DNA of 64,000 nt, from the NCBI GenBank assembly GCA_020161775.1, contig JAIUOW010000006.1, forward strand, positions 124,001 through 188,000. Direction: 5' to 3'. Origin of the DNA: Pseudomonadota bacterium (GTDB lineage: Bacteria > Pseudomonadota > Gammaproteobacteria > Burkholderiales > Burkholderiaceae_C). The position numbers and the translations under genes were made by a program. The notes below the pieces were generated by a model that was not told where the DNA came from, did not search any database, and was given only the letters and a program-made list of their open reading frames with translations. Within the stretch, counting starts at the first letter, position 1; each line of letters opens with the position of its first letter. This document shows positions 19,971 to 29,178 of this stretch, piece by piece.

Positions 19971-21821
19971 ATGCGATGCGTTGCATGGCGGCCGGCAGCC
20001 CTGTGGCGGGTGCTGGTGGCCCTGCTGGCGGCAGCCTGGCTGGCCGGCGGCGCATGGGCCCAGCTGGCCAGGCCCCCCGTCATTGCGTTGAACGACAAGG
20101 CCAGCACCGTGGCCGCGGAACAGCAGGGCCTGTACTGGCTGGACATGACGGGCACCGCCACCGTCGAGCAGGTCGCCCAGACCGCCAGCGTGGCCCGCTT
20201 TCAACCCATGCGTGAAGGCCATATTTACCAGGCCCAGCCGGCAGGCGCGTTGTGGCTGCACTTTCGCGTGGACCTGGAGCGCAGCCAGTGGCAAGGCTGG
20301 CTGCTGGAATTCCCCATGCCCGTGCTGGACCTGGCGACGGTGTACCTGCAGGACACGCGCGGGCAATGGCAGGCGCAGTCCGCTGGCGACACGCTTCCCG
20401 TCAACAGCTGGCCCGAGGCTGGCCGCTATGCGACGTTCCGCCTGAACCTCGCGCCGGGACAGCCGCGCGATATTTACGTGCGCATCCGCCACACCACCCC
20501 CATCAGCCTGCCCGTGCGGTTTGCCAGCCAGGGCGCGCACGACCAGCGCATCCAGGTCGAATACATGGGGCTGGGCATGGCCTTTGGCGCCTTGCTGCTG
20601 CTGATTGCCGCGTGCGCCGCGCAGGCCTGGGTGTACCGCGACCGCATCTATGCGTGGTATTGCGTCTATGCCGGCGTCATGACGCTGGCTGTGGCCGCCT
20701 ACACCGGTGTTGCCGCCCATCTGCTGTGGCCAGGCTTGGGCTATTGGGCCGATGCCTCGCAGGGGGTGCTCGCCCTGCTGGCGGCGGCGGCTGCACTGCT
20801 GTTCGTGCGCCAGCTCACCGGTACGCCCGCGCGTTTTCGATGGGTGGACCGCGCGGTCTATGTGTCCGGCTGGGCGGGCGTGGGGCTGGCCGGGCTGTTC
20901 CTGTTCCTGAGCAAGCCGGTGGCATTGACCGTGGTAGGCGTGTATGTGGGCTATGCCGCCATCGCCAACACCTGGATCGCCTGGCTGGCGTGGCGCCGCG
21001 GGGACGTGGTGGGACTGTGGGTGCTGGGCGCCTACCTGCCGCTGTCGCTGGCCGTACTGATGGCGGTGCTGCGCATCTTTGGCCTGCTGCCAACCTCGTT
21101 CGGCACGCAGTACGCGGTGGTGCTGGGCATCGCGCTGGAGGTGCCCATGCTGCTGATGGCCCTGAGCATCCGTTCACGCGAACGCCATGGCGCGCAGATC
21201 CGCGAGCAGGCGCTGTCCAGCCAGGATGCGCTGACCGGCCTGCTGGCGGCACACCTGTTCCACGACCGGCTGCGCCAGGTGGTGGCACGCCACCGGCGTG
21301 ACCGCCACGCGGCCGCCGTGGTGTTCATCGACCTGGTGAACTACAACCGCATCAAGAACTTCCACGGCGCATCGATTGCCGAGCAGAGCCTGCTGCGCAG
21401 CGTGATCAAGCTGCGCCGCCTGCTGCGTGATGTGGACACGGCCAGCCGCGTGGGCGAAGCACGCTTTGGCCTGGTCCTGGAAGGCGTCACATCGCGCTCG
21501 TCCGTCACCGACCGGGCGGCACGGCTGATTGCCGCGGGCCTGATGCCGCTGAAGGGCCTGAAGCCTGAAGTGACGCTGCAATTCCACATTGCCGCCGTGC
21601 TCCTGGACGAGCGCAGCATGGATGCCACGGAACTCGCCGAGGCCCTGTCGGACCTGCTCAAGGGCATGTCGCCACGCACGCGGCGGCCCATCCGCTTCCT
21701 GGAGCCCGAGGCCACGCAGCGCATGCCGCTGGACGATGGCTCAGTGCTGGACGGCACCGACAGTGAACTGCCGCGCGGCAGCGACAGCGCTGCCGCCTCG
21801 CAGGTTCAGTCGAAGCTGTAG
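19971..21821 (+). CDS. 7TM-DISM sensor with degenerate GGDEF domain
   Basis: A 616-residue membrane signalling protein. A signal peptide ([21 protein letters not shown]) is followed by a periplasmic DISM-type beta domain ([33 protein letters not shown]), then seven hydrophobic segments between about residues 205 and 400, and a C-terminal diguanylate-cyclase-like domain starting [16 protein letters not shown]. The expected GG(D/E)EF signature reads GEARF in [14 protein letters not shown], so cyclase activity is doubtful and it may act as a c-di-GMP or protein-interaction sensor. The ATG at 19971 is chosen because the signal peptide begins there; 19938 is also in frame. Confidence 0.8.
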   Translation: MRCVAWRPAALWRVLVALLAAAWLAGGAWAQLARPPVIALNDKASTVAAEQQGLYWLDMTGTATVEQVAQTASVARFQPMREGHIYQAQPAGALWLHFRVDLERSQWQGWLLEFPMPVLDLATVYLQDTRGQWQAQSAGDTLPVNSWPEAGRYATFRLNLAPGQPRDIYVRIRHTTPISLPVRFASQGAHDQRIQVEYMGLGMAFGALLLLIAACAAQAWVYRDRIYAWYCVYAGVMTLAVAAYTGVAAHLLWPGLGYWADASQGVLALLAAAAALLFVRQLTGTPARFRWVDRAVYVSGWAGVGLAGLFLFLSKPVALTVVGVYVGYAAIANTWIAWLAWRRGDVVGLWVLGAYLPLSLAVLMAVLRIFGLLPTSFGTQYAVVLGIALEVPMLLMALSIRSRERHGAQIREQALSSQDALTGLLAAHLFHDRLRQVVARHRRDRHAAAVVFIDLVNYNRIKNFHGASIAEQSLLRSVIKLRRLLRDVDTASRVGEARFGLVLEGVTSRSSVTDRAARLIAAGLMPLKGLKPEVTLQFHIAAVLLDERSMDATELAEALSDLLKGMSPRTRRPIRFLEPEATQRMPLDDGSVLDGTDSELPRGSDSAAASQVQSKL

Positions 21822-22672
21822 CTGGCCGTCACGGCCTGGCCGGTGCGCAGCACCAGCCCGTCGCCCGCCAGCACGATCGCATTCATGCCGAAGGTCACTG
21901 CGCCATTCAGGCGCGCATCCTGCCGGTAGCCCTGCAGGGTGTCGCCCACTTCGGGGCTGCTCACGGCGGTGGCCGGGTCCACGTTGGGGATGGGGCAGCG
22001 CGCGCAGGGCTTCACCGGCTTGAGCTGCGCTTCGCCCTGGCCGGTGGCAATGTGCATCACACCCAGCCGGTCCTCGTCATGGGCATCCACACCCGCCAAC
22101 ACCACGTTGGGCCGAAAGCGCTCCATGCCCACGGCGGCGTGGCCGCCCGCCGCCAGCCGTTCGTTGAGCAGTGAAAGCGATGCTTCGCTGGCCACCAGCA
22201 CAGGAAAGCCGTCGGCAAACTGGTTGGGCGCCTCCACCCCGCCGGTCCATTTCAGGCTGGACAGGCGCCGCACCTGCGGGTCAAAACGCACCAGGCGCAG
22301 CTTCTGCCCCAGGAAATCACTGAACCACTGCGCGGCGACGCCGCCCATGTCGTAGGCATCCACTTCGTCGTCCCACACGCGCACTTTCATGGGCTCTTCC
22401 GCCGCGTCCATGGCCAGGTGCAGGGCCAGCATGCCCGGCGCGCGCAGCACCACGTCGCTCAGGCGCAGCCTGGGCGTGATGAGCGCCATGCGCGGCAGCT
22501 CACGCTGGCTGACGAACTCGCCGTGCTCGTCCACCACCATCCACGCGCGGTCCCAGTCAAGCCCGGTTTCCGTCAGGATGGCCTCCTGCACCTCGACCCC
22601 CGCGCAGGACTTCACGGGGTACACAAACAGGCGGGCGATGCGGGCGGTGACGTCGGGCGGGCTGGCGCTCAC
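21806..22672 (-). CDS. MOSC domain protein (YcbX-like, predicted molybdenum-dependent)
   Basis: A protein of about 288 residues with an N-terminal MOSC beta-barrel (ARIARLFVYPVKSCAGVEVQ, LDWDRAWMVVDEHGEFVSQRE) and the C-terminal MOSC domain (FRPNVVLAGVDAHDEDRL, VKPCARCPIPNVDPATA). The Cys in KPCARC is the likely Moco ligand. YcbX-like proteins reduce N-hydroxylated compounds with a ferredoxin-like partner; no such domain is fused here. The GTG start at 22672 is preferred because GAAGGA lies 6 nt upstream; a TTG at 22717 is possible. The 3' end overlaps the convergent 7TM gene by 16 bp. Confidence 0.85.
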   Translation of the reverse strand: MSASPPDVTARIARLFVYPVKSCAGVEVQEAILTETGLDWDRAWMVVDEHGEFVSQRELPRMALITPRLRLSDVVLRAPGMLALHLAMDAAEEPMKVRVWDDEVDAYDMGGVAAQWFSDFLGQKLRLVRFDPQVRRLSSLKWTGGVEAPNQFADGFPVLVASEASLSLLNERLAAGGHAAVGMERFRPNVVLAGVDAHDEDRLGVMHIATGQGEAQLKPVKPCARCPIPNVDPATAVSSPEVGDTLQGYRQDARLNGAVTFGMNAIVLAGDGLVLRTGQAVTASYSFD

Positions 22673-22749
22673 GGAGGGTCCTTCGGTGCAATGGAGCCGA
22701 CATTGTGCCGCCGCCAACGGGGCCAGGCCCAGGCTCCTACAATTCCCGC

Positions 22750-23853
22750 ATGTCCTCCCCCTATGACGTCTGTATCCGCGGCGCCGGTATCACCGGCAGC
22801 GCCTTGGCCTTGCTGCTGGCGCGCGAGCGCCTGCGTGTGGGCCTGGTGCGCCACGGCACCGCTGATGCCTCCCATGCCGACGTGCGCGCCTACGCGCTGA
22901 ATGCGGCCTCGCGCCAACTGCTGGAGTCCGTGCGCGCCTGGCCTTCCGGGGAACATGCCACACCGGTACAGGCGATGCAGGTGCATGGCGACGACGGGGG
23001 CGAAGTCAACTTCACTGCCGCGCAGCAAGGCGTGGGCGCGCTGGCCTGGATCGTGGACGTGCCGGCGCTGGAGCGCGAGCTGGCCGAGGCCGTGCGCTAC
23101 CAGCCCCTGATTGAAACCCTGCAGGCGCCCGCGCCCGCCGCGCTCACGGTGGTGTGCGAGGGCCGCGCCAGCGCCACGCGCGCCGGGTTTGGCGTCTCCT
23201 TTGAGGTCACGCCCTATGGCCAGCATGGCATCGCCATCCGGCTGACCTGTGAAAAACCACACGGCGGCATCGCCCGGCAATGGTTTTGCGGCGGGGATAT
23301 CCTGGCTTTTCTGCCTTTGTCGGGCCCGGGCGGGAACTCGGTTGCCGTTGTCTGGTCAGTTCATGAGGCACGGGCGCCAGAGCTGATGGCCTTGCCGGAC
23401 GACGCGTTCGCCGCGCGGCTGCAAGAAGCCAGCCACGGCGCGCTGGGCCAGCTGACGCTGGCCAGCCAGCGGGCCTCGTGGCCTTTGCAGCTGGCCCGGG
23501 CCAACCGCTGGACGGGCCCTGGCTGGGCGCTGGCGGGCGACGCGGCGCACACGGTGCACCCGCTGTCCGGCCAGGGGCTGAACCTGGGCCTGGCCGATGC
23601 GGCGGCGCTGGCCAGGGTGCTGCATGGGCGCGAGTACTGGCGCGCCGTGGGGGATGAAAAGCTGTTGCGCCGCTATGAACGCGAACGCAAGGCGGGTGTG
23701 ATGCTGATGGGTGCCACCACCGACGGGCTGCAGCAGCTGTTTGCCCGCGACGGGAATGCGGGGCAGGCGCTGCGCAACTGGGGCATGCGCGGGTTTGAGC
23801 GCAGCGGGCCGCTGAAGCAGTGGGTCGCAAGGCAGGCGATGGGATTGAATTGA
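22750..23853 (+). CDS. UbiH/COQ6-like FAD-dependent monooxygenase
   Basis: A 367-residue flavoprotein. The N-terminal Rossmann dinucleotide motif GAGITG is at 11-16. The second FAD signature GDAAHTVHPLSGQGLNLGLADA lies near 263-284, as in ubiquinone-ring hydroxylases. The DG motif region is divergent, so the substrate is uncertain. It may be a ubiquinone-biosynthesis hydroxylase (UbiH/I/M type) or a relative with another aromatic substrate. The ATG at 22750 gives the standard N-terminus. dsbC starts 1 bp after its stop, suggesting co-transcription. Confidence 0.82.
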   Translation: MSSPYDVCIRGAGITGSALALLLARERLRVGLVRHGTADASHADVRAYALNAASRQLLESVRAWPSGEHATPVQAMQVHGDDGGEVNFTAAQQGVGALAWIVDVPALERELAEAVRYQPLIETLQAPAPAALTVVCEGRASATRAGFGVSFEVTPYGQHGIAIRLTCEKPHGGIARQWFCGGDILAFLPLSGPGGNSVAVVWSVHEARAPELMALPDDAFAARLQEASHGALGQLTLASQRASWPLQLARANRWTGPGWALAGDAAHTVHPLSGQGLNLGLADAAALARVLHGREYWRAVGDEKLLRRYERERKAGVMLMGATTDGLQQLFARDGNAGQALRNWGMRGFERSGPLKQWVARQAMGLN

Positions 23854-23854
23854 A

Positions 23855-24592
23855 ATGAACGGAAACACCATGAACATGATCAAGACCGGGCTGGTTGCGG
23901 CCCTGCTGGCAACCGGCCTGGGCTGGGGCTTTGGCGTGCAGGCCCAGGAAGCCACCATCCGCAAGAACCTGTCCGAGCGCGTGCCGCAGCTGCAGCAGAT
24001 CGACGAAATCACCAAAAGCGCCATGCCCGGCCTGTACGAGGTGCGCTACAACGGCACCGACATCCTGTACACCGACGCCGAGGGCAATTACCTGATCCAG
24101 GGCAGCCTGATCGACACCAAGCAAAAGCGCAACCTCACCGAAGAGCGCATCGACAAGCTGACGTCCGTGGCCTTTGACAGCCTGCCGCTCAAGGACGCCT
24201 TCACCATCGTGCGCGGCAACGGCAAGCGCAAGCTCGCCGTGTTTGAAGACCCCAACTGCGGTTACTGCAAGCGCTTCGAGCGCGACCTGCAGAAGGTGGA
24301 CAACGTCACCGTGTACATGTTCCTGTACCCGATCCTGAGCGCTGATTCCACAGCCAAGTCGCGCAACATCTGGTGCGCCAGGGACAAGGCCACCGCCTGG
24401 ATGGACTGGATGGTGCGCGACCAGGTGCCCGCCACGGCCACATGCGACACCAGCGCGCTGAACCGCAACATCGAGTTCGGCAAGAAGCACAAGATCACCG
24501 GCACGCCCACGCTGGTGTTCGCCGATGGCTCGCGCGTGCCCGGCGCCATCAACGCGCAGCAGGTCGAGAAATTCCTGGCCGAAGCCAAGTAA
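23855..24592 (+). CDS. dsbC: DsbC-type periplasmic thiol:disulfide isomerase
   Basis: A protein of about 245 residues with a signal peptide (KTGLVAALLATGLGWGFGVQA) and an N-terminal dimerisation domain (MPGLYEVRYNGTDILYTDAEG). The thioredoxin domain carries the CGYC active site near 135-138 (FEDPNCGYCKRFERDL) and the cis-proline loop GTPTLVFADGSRVPG. It isomerises wrong disulfides in the periplasm and is kept reduced by DsbD. In-frame ATGs at 23855, 23870 and 23876 precede the signal peptide, and none has a strong ribosome site; 23870 is a good alternative. Confidence 0.93.
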   Translation: MNGNTMNMIKTGLVAALLATGLGWGFGVQAQEATIRKNLSERVPQLQQIDEITKSAMPGLYEVRYNGTDILYTDAEGNYLIQGSLIDTKQKRNLTEERIDKLTSVAFDSLPLKDAFTIVRGNGKRKLAVFEDPNCGYCKRFERDLQKVDNVTVYMFLYPILSADSTAKSRNIWCARDKATAWMDWMVRDQVPATATCDTSALNRNIEFGKKHKITGTPTLVFADGSRVPGAINAQQVEKFLAEAK

Positions 24593-24644
24593 GCCTGTGT
24601 GATCCCTCGGGTGGCCAGCGCGCTAGCTTGCGTATAGTCGCCGC

Positions 24645-26426
24645 ATGGCCGCCAAAAAGTCTTCTGCTCTGCCTGCGGGCATTCACTACCGCGTTGAGCC
24701 CGCCGACCTGCATGCCCACCTGTTTCGCGTCACGCTGACGATTGCGCGGCCCGCCGCCTTGCAGCAGGTGTCGCTGCCGGTGTGGATACCGGGCAGCTAC
24801 CTGGTGCGCGAGTTTTCCAAAAACCTCCAAAAGCTGCATGCCCGCCAGGGCACGCGCGGCGTGGCAGTGCAGCAGCTGGATAAATGCAGCTGGCAAATCA
24901 GTACCGATGCCAGCGCCGCCCCGCTGGCCCCGCTGGTGCTGGACTATGAGGTCTATGCGCTGGACAACTCCGTGCGCACGGCCTGGCTGGATGCGCAGCG
25001 CGGCTTCTTCAACGGCACCAGCCTGTGCCTGCGCGTGCACGGCCAGGAAAACGCGCCACACGCGCTGGAGCTGGCCGGCACGCCCGCCACCGCGAAGTGG
25101 GAGGCGGCCACCGGCCTGGCCGCGCACAAAGTCAACCGCAAGGGCTTTGGTACCTATCTCGCGGCTGGCTACGACGAACTGGTGGACTGCCCGGTGGAGA
25201 TAGGCAACTTCTGGAGCGGTGAATTCCGCGCAGGCGGTGTGCCTCACCGCTTCGTGGTGGCCGGTGCGGCGGGCTCGTTCGACGGCGCGCGGCTGCTGGC
25301 CGACGCACAGAAAATCTGCGAGGAGTCCATCCGCTTCTGGCATGGCAGGCGCAAGCCGCCCCACAAGAGCTACCTGTTCATGCTCAATGCCGTGGACGAC
25401 GGCTACGGCGGACTGGAGCACCGCAACAGCACCGCGCTGATTGCCTCGCGCCGCGACCTGCCGCGCCTGGGCGAGACGCGCACCAGCGAGGGCTACACCA
25501 CGCTGCTGGGGCTGATCAGCCACGAGTACTTCCACACCTGGAACGTCAAGCGCCTGCGCCCGGCGGATTTCGCGCACTATGACTACACGCGCGAGAACTA
25601 CAGCGCGCTGCTGTGGTTCTTTGAAGGCTTTACCAGCTACTACGACGACCTGCTGCTGCGCCGCTGCGGCCTGCTGGACGACGCGGCCTACCTGAAGCTG
25701 CTGAACAAGACCATCAACCAGGTACTGCAGACACCGGGGCGCGAAGTGCAATCGGTCGCCCAGGCCAGCTTTGACGCCTGGGTCAAGTACTACCGCCAGG
25801 ACGAGAACACGCCCAACGCCACCGTGAGCTACTACACCAAGGGCGCGCTGGTGGCACTGTGCTTTGACCTGACCCTGCGCCGCGAAGGCACCAGCACGCT
25901 GGACGCGGTGATGCGCGCGCTGTGGGACCGCTGCAAGGCCGGCCCCATGAGCGAAGCCGACTTTGCCGCCGTGCTGCGCGAGCTGGGTGGCCGCGCCTAC
26001 AGCCGCGAGCTGCTGCACTGGGTGCATGGCGTGCGCGAGCTGCCCCTGCGCGAGCTGCTGCAGGCCTTTGGCGTCAGCGTGCACGACGACCCGCCGCAAC
26101 AGGCCCAGCGCCTGGGCCTGCGCGTGGCCGAAAGCGGCGGCGCCATCCAGGTCAAGGCGGTGCTGCGCGGCGGCGCAGCGGAACGCGCGGGCTTTGCCAG
26201 CAGCGACGAATGGCTGGGCGTGGAGGTGGCCGGCGACGGCTGGCGCCTGGCCAAGCTGGACGACCTGCCGTTTTATGCGGGCCAGCACAAGACCGTGACG
26301 GCCCTGGTCGCGCGCGACCGCCGCCTGTTGCGCCTGCCCCTGACCCTGCCTGCCGACGTCACGACCTGGCGGCTTGCCGTGCATGACGCTGCGCAGCTTC
26401 GCAAGTGGCTGGCCGCGCAGCCCTGA
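24645..26426 (+). CDS. M61 family (glycyl aminopeptidase-like) metallopeptidase with PDZ domain
   Basis: A 593-residue protein of the M61 family. It has an N-terminal beta-rich domain (FRVTLTIARPA, VWIPGSYLVREFSKNL), the zinc site HEYFHTWNVKRL (His293, Glu294, His297) with the downstream Glu in WFFEGFTSYYDDL, and a C-terminal PDZ-like region (GLRVAESGGAIQVKAVLRGGAAERAG). The family hydrolyses N-terminal glycine or alanine peptides in Sphingomonas. No signal peptide is visible, so it is probably cytoplasmic. A TATAGT-like -10 box lies at 24637-24643, just before the start. It overlaps the following DUF3108 gene. Confidence 0.92.
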   Translation: MAAKKSSALPAGIHYRVEPADLHAHLFRVTLTIARPAALQQVSLPVWIPGSYLVREFSKNLQKLHARQGTRGVAVQQLDKCSWQISTDASAAPLAPLVLDYEVYALDNSVRTAWLDAQRGFFNGTSLCLRVHGQENAPHALELAGTPATAKWEAATGLAAHKVNRKGFGTYLAAGYDELVDCPVEIGNFWSGEFRAGGVPHRFVVAGAAGSFDGARLLADAQKICEESIRFWHGRRKPPHKSYLFMLNAVDDGYGGLEHRNSTALIASRRDLPRLGETRTSEGYTTLLGLISHEYFHTWNVKRLRPADFAHYDYTRENYSALLWFFEGFTSYYDDLLLRRCGLLDDAAYLKLLNKTINQVLQTPGREVQSVAQASFDAWVKYYRQDENTPNATVSYYTKGALVALCFDLTLRREGTSTLDAVMRALWDRCKAGPMSEADFAAVLRELGGRAYSRELLHWVHGVRELPLRELLQAFGVSVHDDPPQQAQRLGLRVAESGGAIQVKAVLRGGAAERAGFASSDEWLGVEVAGDGWRLAKLDDLPFYAGQHKTVTALVARDRRLLRLPLTLPADVTTWRLAVHDAAQLRKWLAAQP

Positions 26427-27445
26427 TCGCCAGCGCGCTGCTGGTGGTGGGCGGCCACGCCCTGGTGCTGGACTGGCTGGCCGATCATTGGCGCGCACAG
26501 CCCCCAATGCGCCTGATGGCCGATCCGATGTTCACGCGCCTGATTGCGCCGGCCCCGCCGCCAGCGGCGCGCAAGGCAACGCCGCCGGCGGTGCCAGCGG
26601 CCCCTGTTCTGAGGGCCGCAACGCCGCTCGCCGCATCCCTGCCCGGCGCGGCAACGCCAACAGTGGCGTTGCCAGAGCCAGCGCAGGCCGAGGCTGCGCC
26701 CACCCCACAGATGACCCCGCCGGAGCCCGCGCCCGTTGAGGCGGCGACGGTGGCAGCCAGCGCGCCAACGCCCGGCCAGATGCCCGCGCCACCAGCCGAC
26801 CCGCTGGCCGGCTGGCCCGTGGACACCCGGCTGAGCTACGTGCTGACCGGCTGGTTTCGCGGCGAGCTGCAAGGCGACGCACGCGTGCAATGGCAACGCC
26901 AGGCCGACCGCTACCAGGTGCGCGTGGAGATCGACATCAACACCTTCATCAGCCTGACCATGACCAGCCAGGGCCAGGTCACGCCCCAGGGCCTGCGCCC
27001 GTCAGCGTACGAGGAAAGCCGCCGTGGCCGCACGCGGGCCATGCGCATGGACGACACCGACGTGACGCTGGAAGGCGGCCGGCGCCTGCCACGCCCCGAA
27101 GGCCTTCAGGACACCGCCAGCCAGTTCGTGGATCTGGCGTACCGTTTTGCCAACCAGCTGCAGCCGCTGCAAACCGGCACGCAGGTCAGCTTCTGGATGG
27201 CGCGGCCCGGCGCGGTGGACCTGTGGACCTATGACGTGGTGGAAGACGTGGTGCTGCAGACGCCGAAGCTTGGCGCCGTGCAGGCGTTTCACCTCAAGCC
27301 CCGCCCCATCGCCAACCCGCGCGGCAACATCACGGCCGAGATGTGGTTTGCGCCCGGCCTGCAGTACCTGCCGGTGCGCATCCGCATCAACCAGGGCAGT
27401 GACGTTCACCTCGATCTATTGGTAGAAAAAATCGAACAGCGATAG
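26405..27445 (+). CDS. DUF3108 domain protein, membrane-anchored
   Basis: A protein of about 346 residues starting at a GTG that overlaps the M61 gene by 22 bp. It has an N-terminal hydrophobic helix (AALIASALLVVGGHALVL), a long Pro/Ala/Glu-rich linker (about 45-135), and a C-terminal DUF3108 beta domain (LSYVLTGWFRGELQGDARVQW to LPVRIRINQGSDVHLDLLVEKIE). DUF3108 proteins are periplasmic or outer-membrane-associated and of unknown function; the linker suggests it spans part of the periplasm from an inner-membrane anchor. Its pairing with the M61 gene suggests co-expression. Confidence 0.82.
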   Translation: MAGRAALIASALLVVGGHALVLDWLADHWRAQPPMRLMADPMFTRLIAPAPPPAARKATPPAVPAAPVLRAATPLAASLPGAATPTVALPEPAQAEAAPTPQMTPPEPAPVEAATVAASAPTPGQMPAPPADPLAGWPVDTRLSYVLTGWFRGELQGDARVQWQRQADRYQVRVEIDINTFISLTMTSQGQVTPQGLRPSAYEESRRGRTRAMRMDDTDVTLEGGRRLPRPEGLQDTASQFVDLAYRFANQLQPLQTGTQVSFWMARPGAVDLWTYDVVEDVVLQTPKLGAVQAFHLKPRPIANPRGNITAEMWFAPGLQYLPVRIRINQGSDVHLDLLVEKIEQR

Positions 27446-27447
27446 CG

Positions 27448-28743
27448 CTACTTGGCGCGCTGGTCAAGCACGCGCTTGGCCTTGCCCAGGCTGCGCTCCA
27501 CACCGCCTTCAGCACGCAGCTCGATCCTTGCGCTGGTGCCGATGTAGGTCTTGATTTCGTGTGCCAGCGTCTGCGCGGCCATCTGCGCCGCAGCGGAATC
27601 CGGCACGGTACCGTGACGCGTCTCCACGGCAACGGTCAATGAATCAAGCGGCCCCTCGCGCGTCAGGATGCACAGGTAATGGGGCGCCAGTTCCGGGCGC
27701 TTCAGGATCAGCTCCTCGATCTGCGTGGGGAACACATTGACGCCGCGCACGATCATCATGTCGTCACTGCGACCGGTGATCTTTTCCATGCGGCGCATGG
27801 TGCGCGCCGTGCCGGGCAGCAATCGCGTGAGGTCGCGCGTGCGGTAGCGGATGATGGGCAGCGCCTCCTTGGTCAGGCTGGTGAACACCAGCTCGCCCAT
27901 TTCGCCGTCGGCCACCGGCTCGCCGGTATCGGGGTTGATGATCTCGGGGTAGAAATGATCTTCCCAGATCGTGGGGCCGTCCTTGGTCTCCACGCACTCA
28001 TTGGCCACGCCGGGGCCCATGACCTCGCTCAGGCCGTAAATGTCCACGGCGTCCATGCCCATGCGGTTTTCAATCGCCAGACGCATGTCGTTGGTCCAGG
28101 GCTCGGCGCCAAAGATGCCCAGGCGCAGGCTCGATTCGGCCGGGTTCATGCCCTGGCGCTCGAATTCATCGGCAATCGCCAGCATGTAGCTGGGCGTGAC
28201 CATGATGATGTCGGGCTTGAAATCGGCAATCAGCTGCACCTGCCGCTCGGTCTGTCCACCGCCGAACGGCACCACGGTCAGGCCCAGCTTTTCCGCGCCG
28301 TAGTGGGCCCCCAGGCCGCCGGTGAACAGACCGTAGCCATAGCTCACATGCACAAGGTCGCCGGGGCGCGCGCCGCTGGCGCGGATGCTGCGCGCCATCA
28401 CATGGGACCAGGTGTCGATGTCGTTTTGCGTGTAGCCCACCACCGTGGGCTTGCCCGTGGTGCCGCTGGATGCGTGCACGCGCGCGCACTGCTCGCGCGG
28501 CACGGCAAACATGCCAAACGGGTAGCTTTCGCGCAGGTCCTTCTTGGTGGTGAAGGGAAACTTTGCCAGGTCGGCCAGGCTGCGGCAGTCGTCCGGGTGC
28601 ACGCCCGCGGCATCGAACTTGGCGCGGTACACCGGCGAGTTGGCATAAGCATGGCGCAGCGTGGCACGCAACCGCTTGAGCTGCAGCGCGCGAAGTTCGT
28701 CAATGCTGGCCTTTTCGATGGCTTCAAGGGCAAAGTGCTTCAT
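27448..28743 (-). CDS. paaK: Phenylacetate-CoA ligase
   Basis: A 431-residue AMP-forming ligase that activates phenylacetate to phenylacetyl-CoA, the entry step of the aerobic paa pathway. The P-loop VHASSGTTGKPTVVGYT lies near 91-107, with YGYGLFTGGLGAHYGAEKLG, DIYGLSEVMGPGVANEC, YRTRDLTRLLPGTARTMRRMEKITGRSDDM and VNVFPTQIEE following, as in PaaK. It is the last gene of a leftward paaG-paaI-paaK set, and its start overlaps the paaI stop (ATGA). Confidence 0.96.
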   Translation of the reverse strand: MKHFALEAIEKASIDELRALQLKRLRATLRHAYANSPVYRAKFDAAGVHPDDCRSLADLAKFPFTTKKDLRESYPFGMFAVPREQCARVHASSGTTGKPTVVGYTQNDIDTWSHVMARSIRASGARPGDLVHVSYGYGLFTGGLGAHYGAEKLGLTVVPFGGGQTERQVQLIADFKPDIIMVTPSYMLAIADEFERQGMNPAESSLRLGIFGAEPWTNDMRLAIENRMGMDAVDIYGLSEVMGPGVANECVETKDGPTIWEDHFYPEIINPDTGEPVADGEMGELVFTSLTKEALPIIRYRTRDLTRLLPGTARTMRRMEKITGRSDDMMIVRGVNVFPTQIEELILKRPELAPHYLCILTREGPLDSLTVAVETRHGTVPDSAAAQMAAQTLAHEIKTYIGTSARIELRAEGGVERSLGKAKRVLDQRAK

Positions 28744-29177
28744 GCCGTCTCCTCGGGCACCACGGTGCCGGCGATGCTGGCGCTCTTGCCGCGGAACATC
28801 GCCACGACCTCGCCGCGCTGGTTGCTCACCTTCATGTCATAGATGCCGTGGCGGCCCGACAGCGTCTGCTCCACGCCCTCGCAGGTCAGCACATCGCCAA
28901 GCTGGCCGGGGCGCAGGAATTCAATGCTGCAACCCGCCGCCACCGTGACCTTGTTGTGGCTGTTGCAGGCGAATGCAAAGGTGGAGTCCGCCAGCGTGAA
29001 GATGAAACCGCCGTGGCAGATCCTGTGGCCGTTCAGGTGCCGTTCGGTCACGGCCATGCGCAGCACGGCGCGGCCGGGCTCGCAGGCAACCAGTTCCATG
29101 CCCATGGTGTCTTTGGAGGCCGTGTCATGGGCCCACATGGCTTCGCCAACGCGGCGAGCCAGATCGGTTGCAGTCAT
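28740..29177 (-). CDS. paaI: PaaI hydroxyphenylacetyl-CoA thioesterase
   Basis: A 145-residue hotdog-fold thioesterase that rescues CoA trapped in ring-hydroxylated phenylacetyl-CoA. Visible features are LNGHRICHGGFIFTLADSTFAFACN, with the conserved HGG(F/L)IFTLAD active-site helix, and CSIEFLRPGQLGDVLTCEG. The ATG at 29177 gives MTATDLARRVGEAMWAHD, the usual N-terminus. It lies 1 bp downstream of paaG and overlaps paaK by 4 bp. Confidence 0.94.
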   Translation of the reverse strand: MTATDLARRVGEAMWAHDTASKDTMGMELVACEPGRAVLRMAVTERHLNGHRICHGGFIFTLADSTFAFACNSHNKVTVAAGCSIEFLRPGQLGDVLTCEGVEQTLSGRHGIYDMKVSNQRGEVVAMFRGKSASIAGTVVPEETA

Positions 29178-29178
29178 C

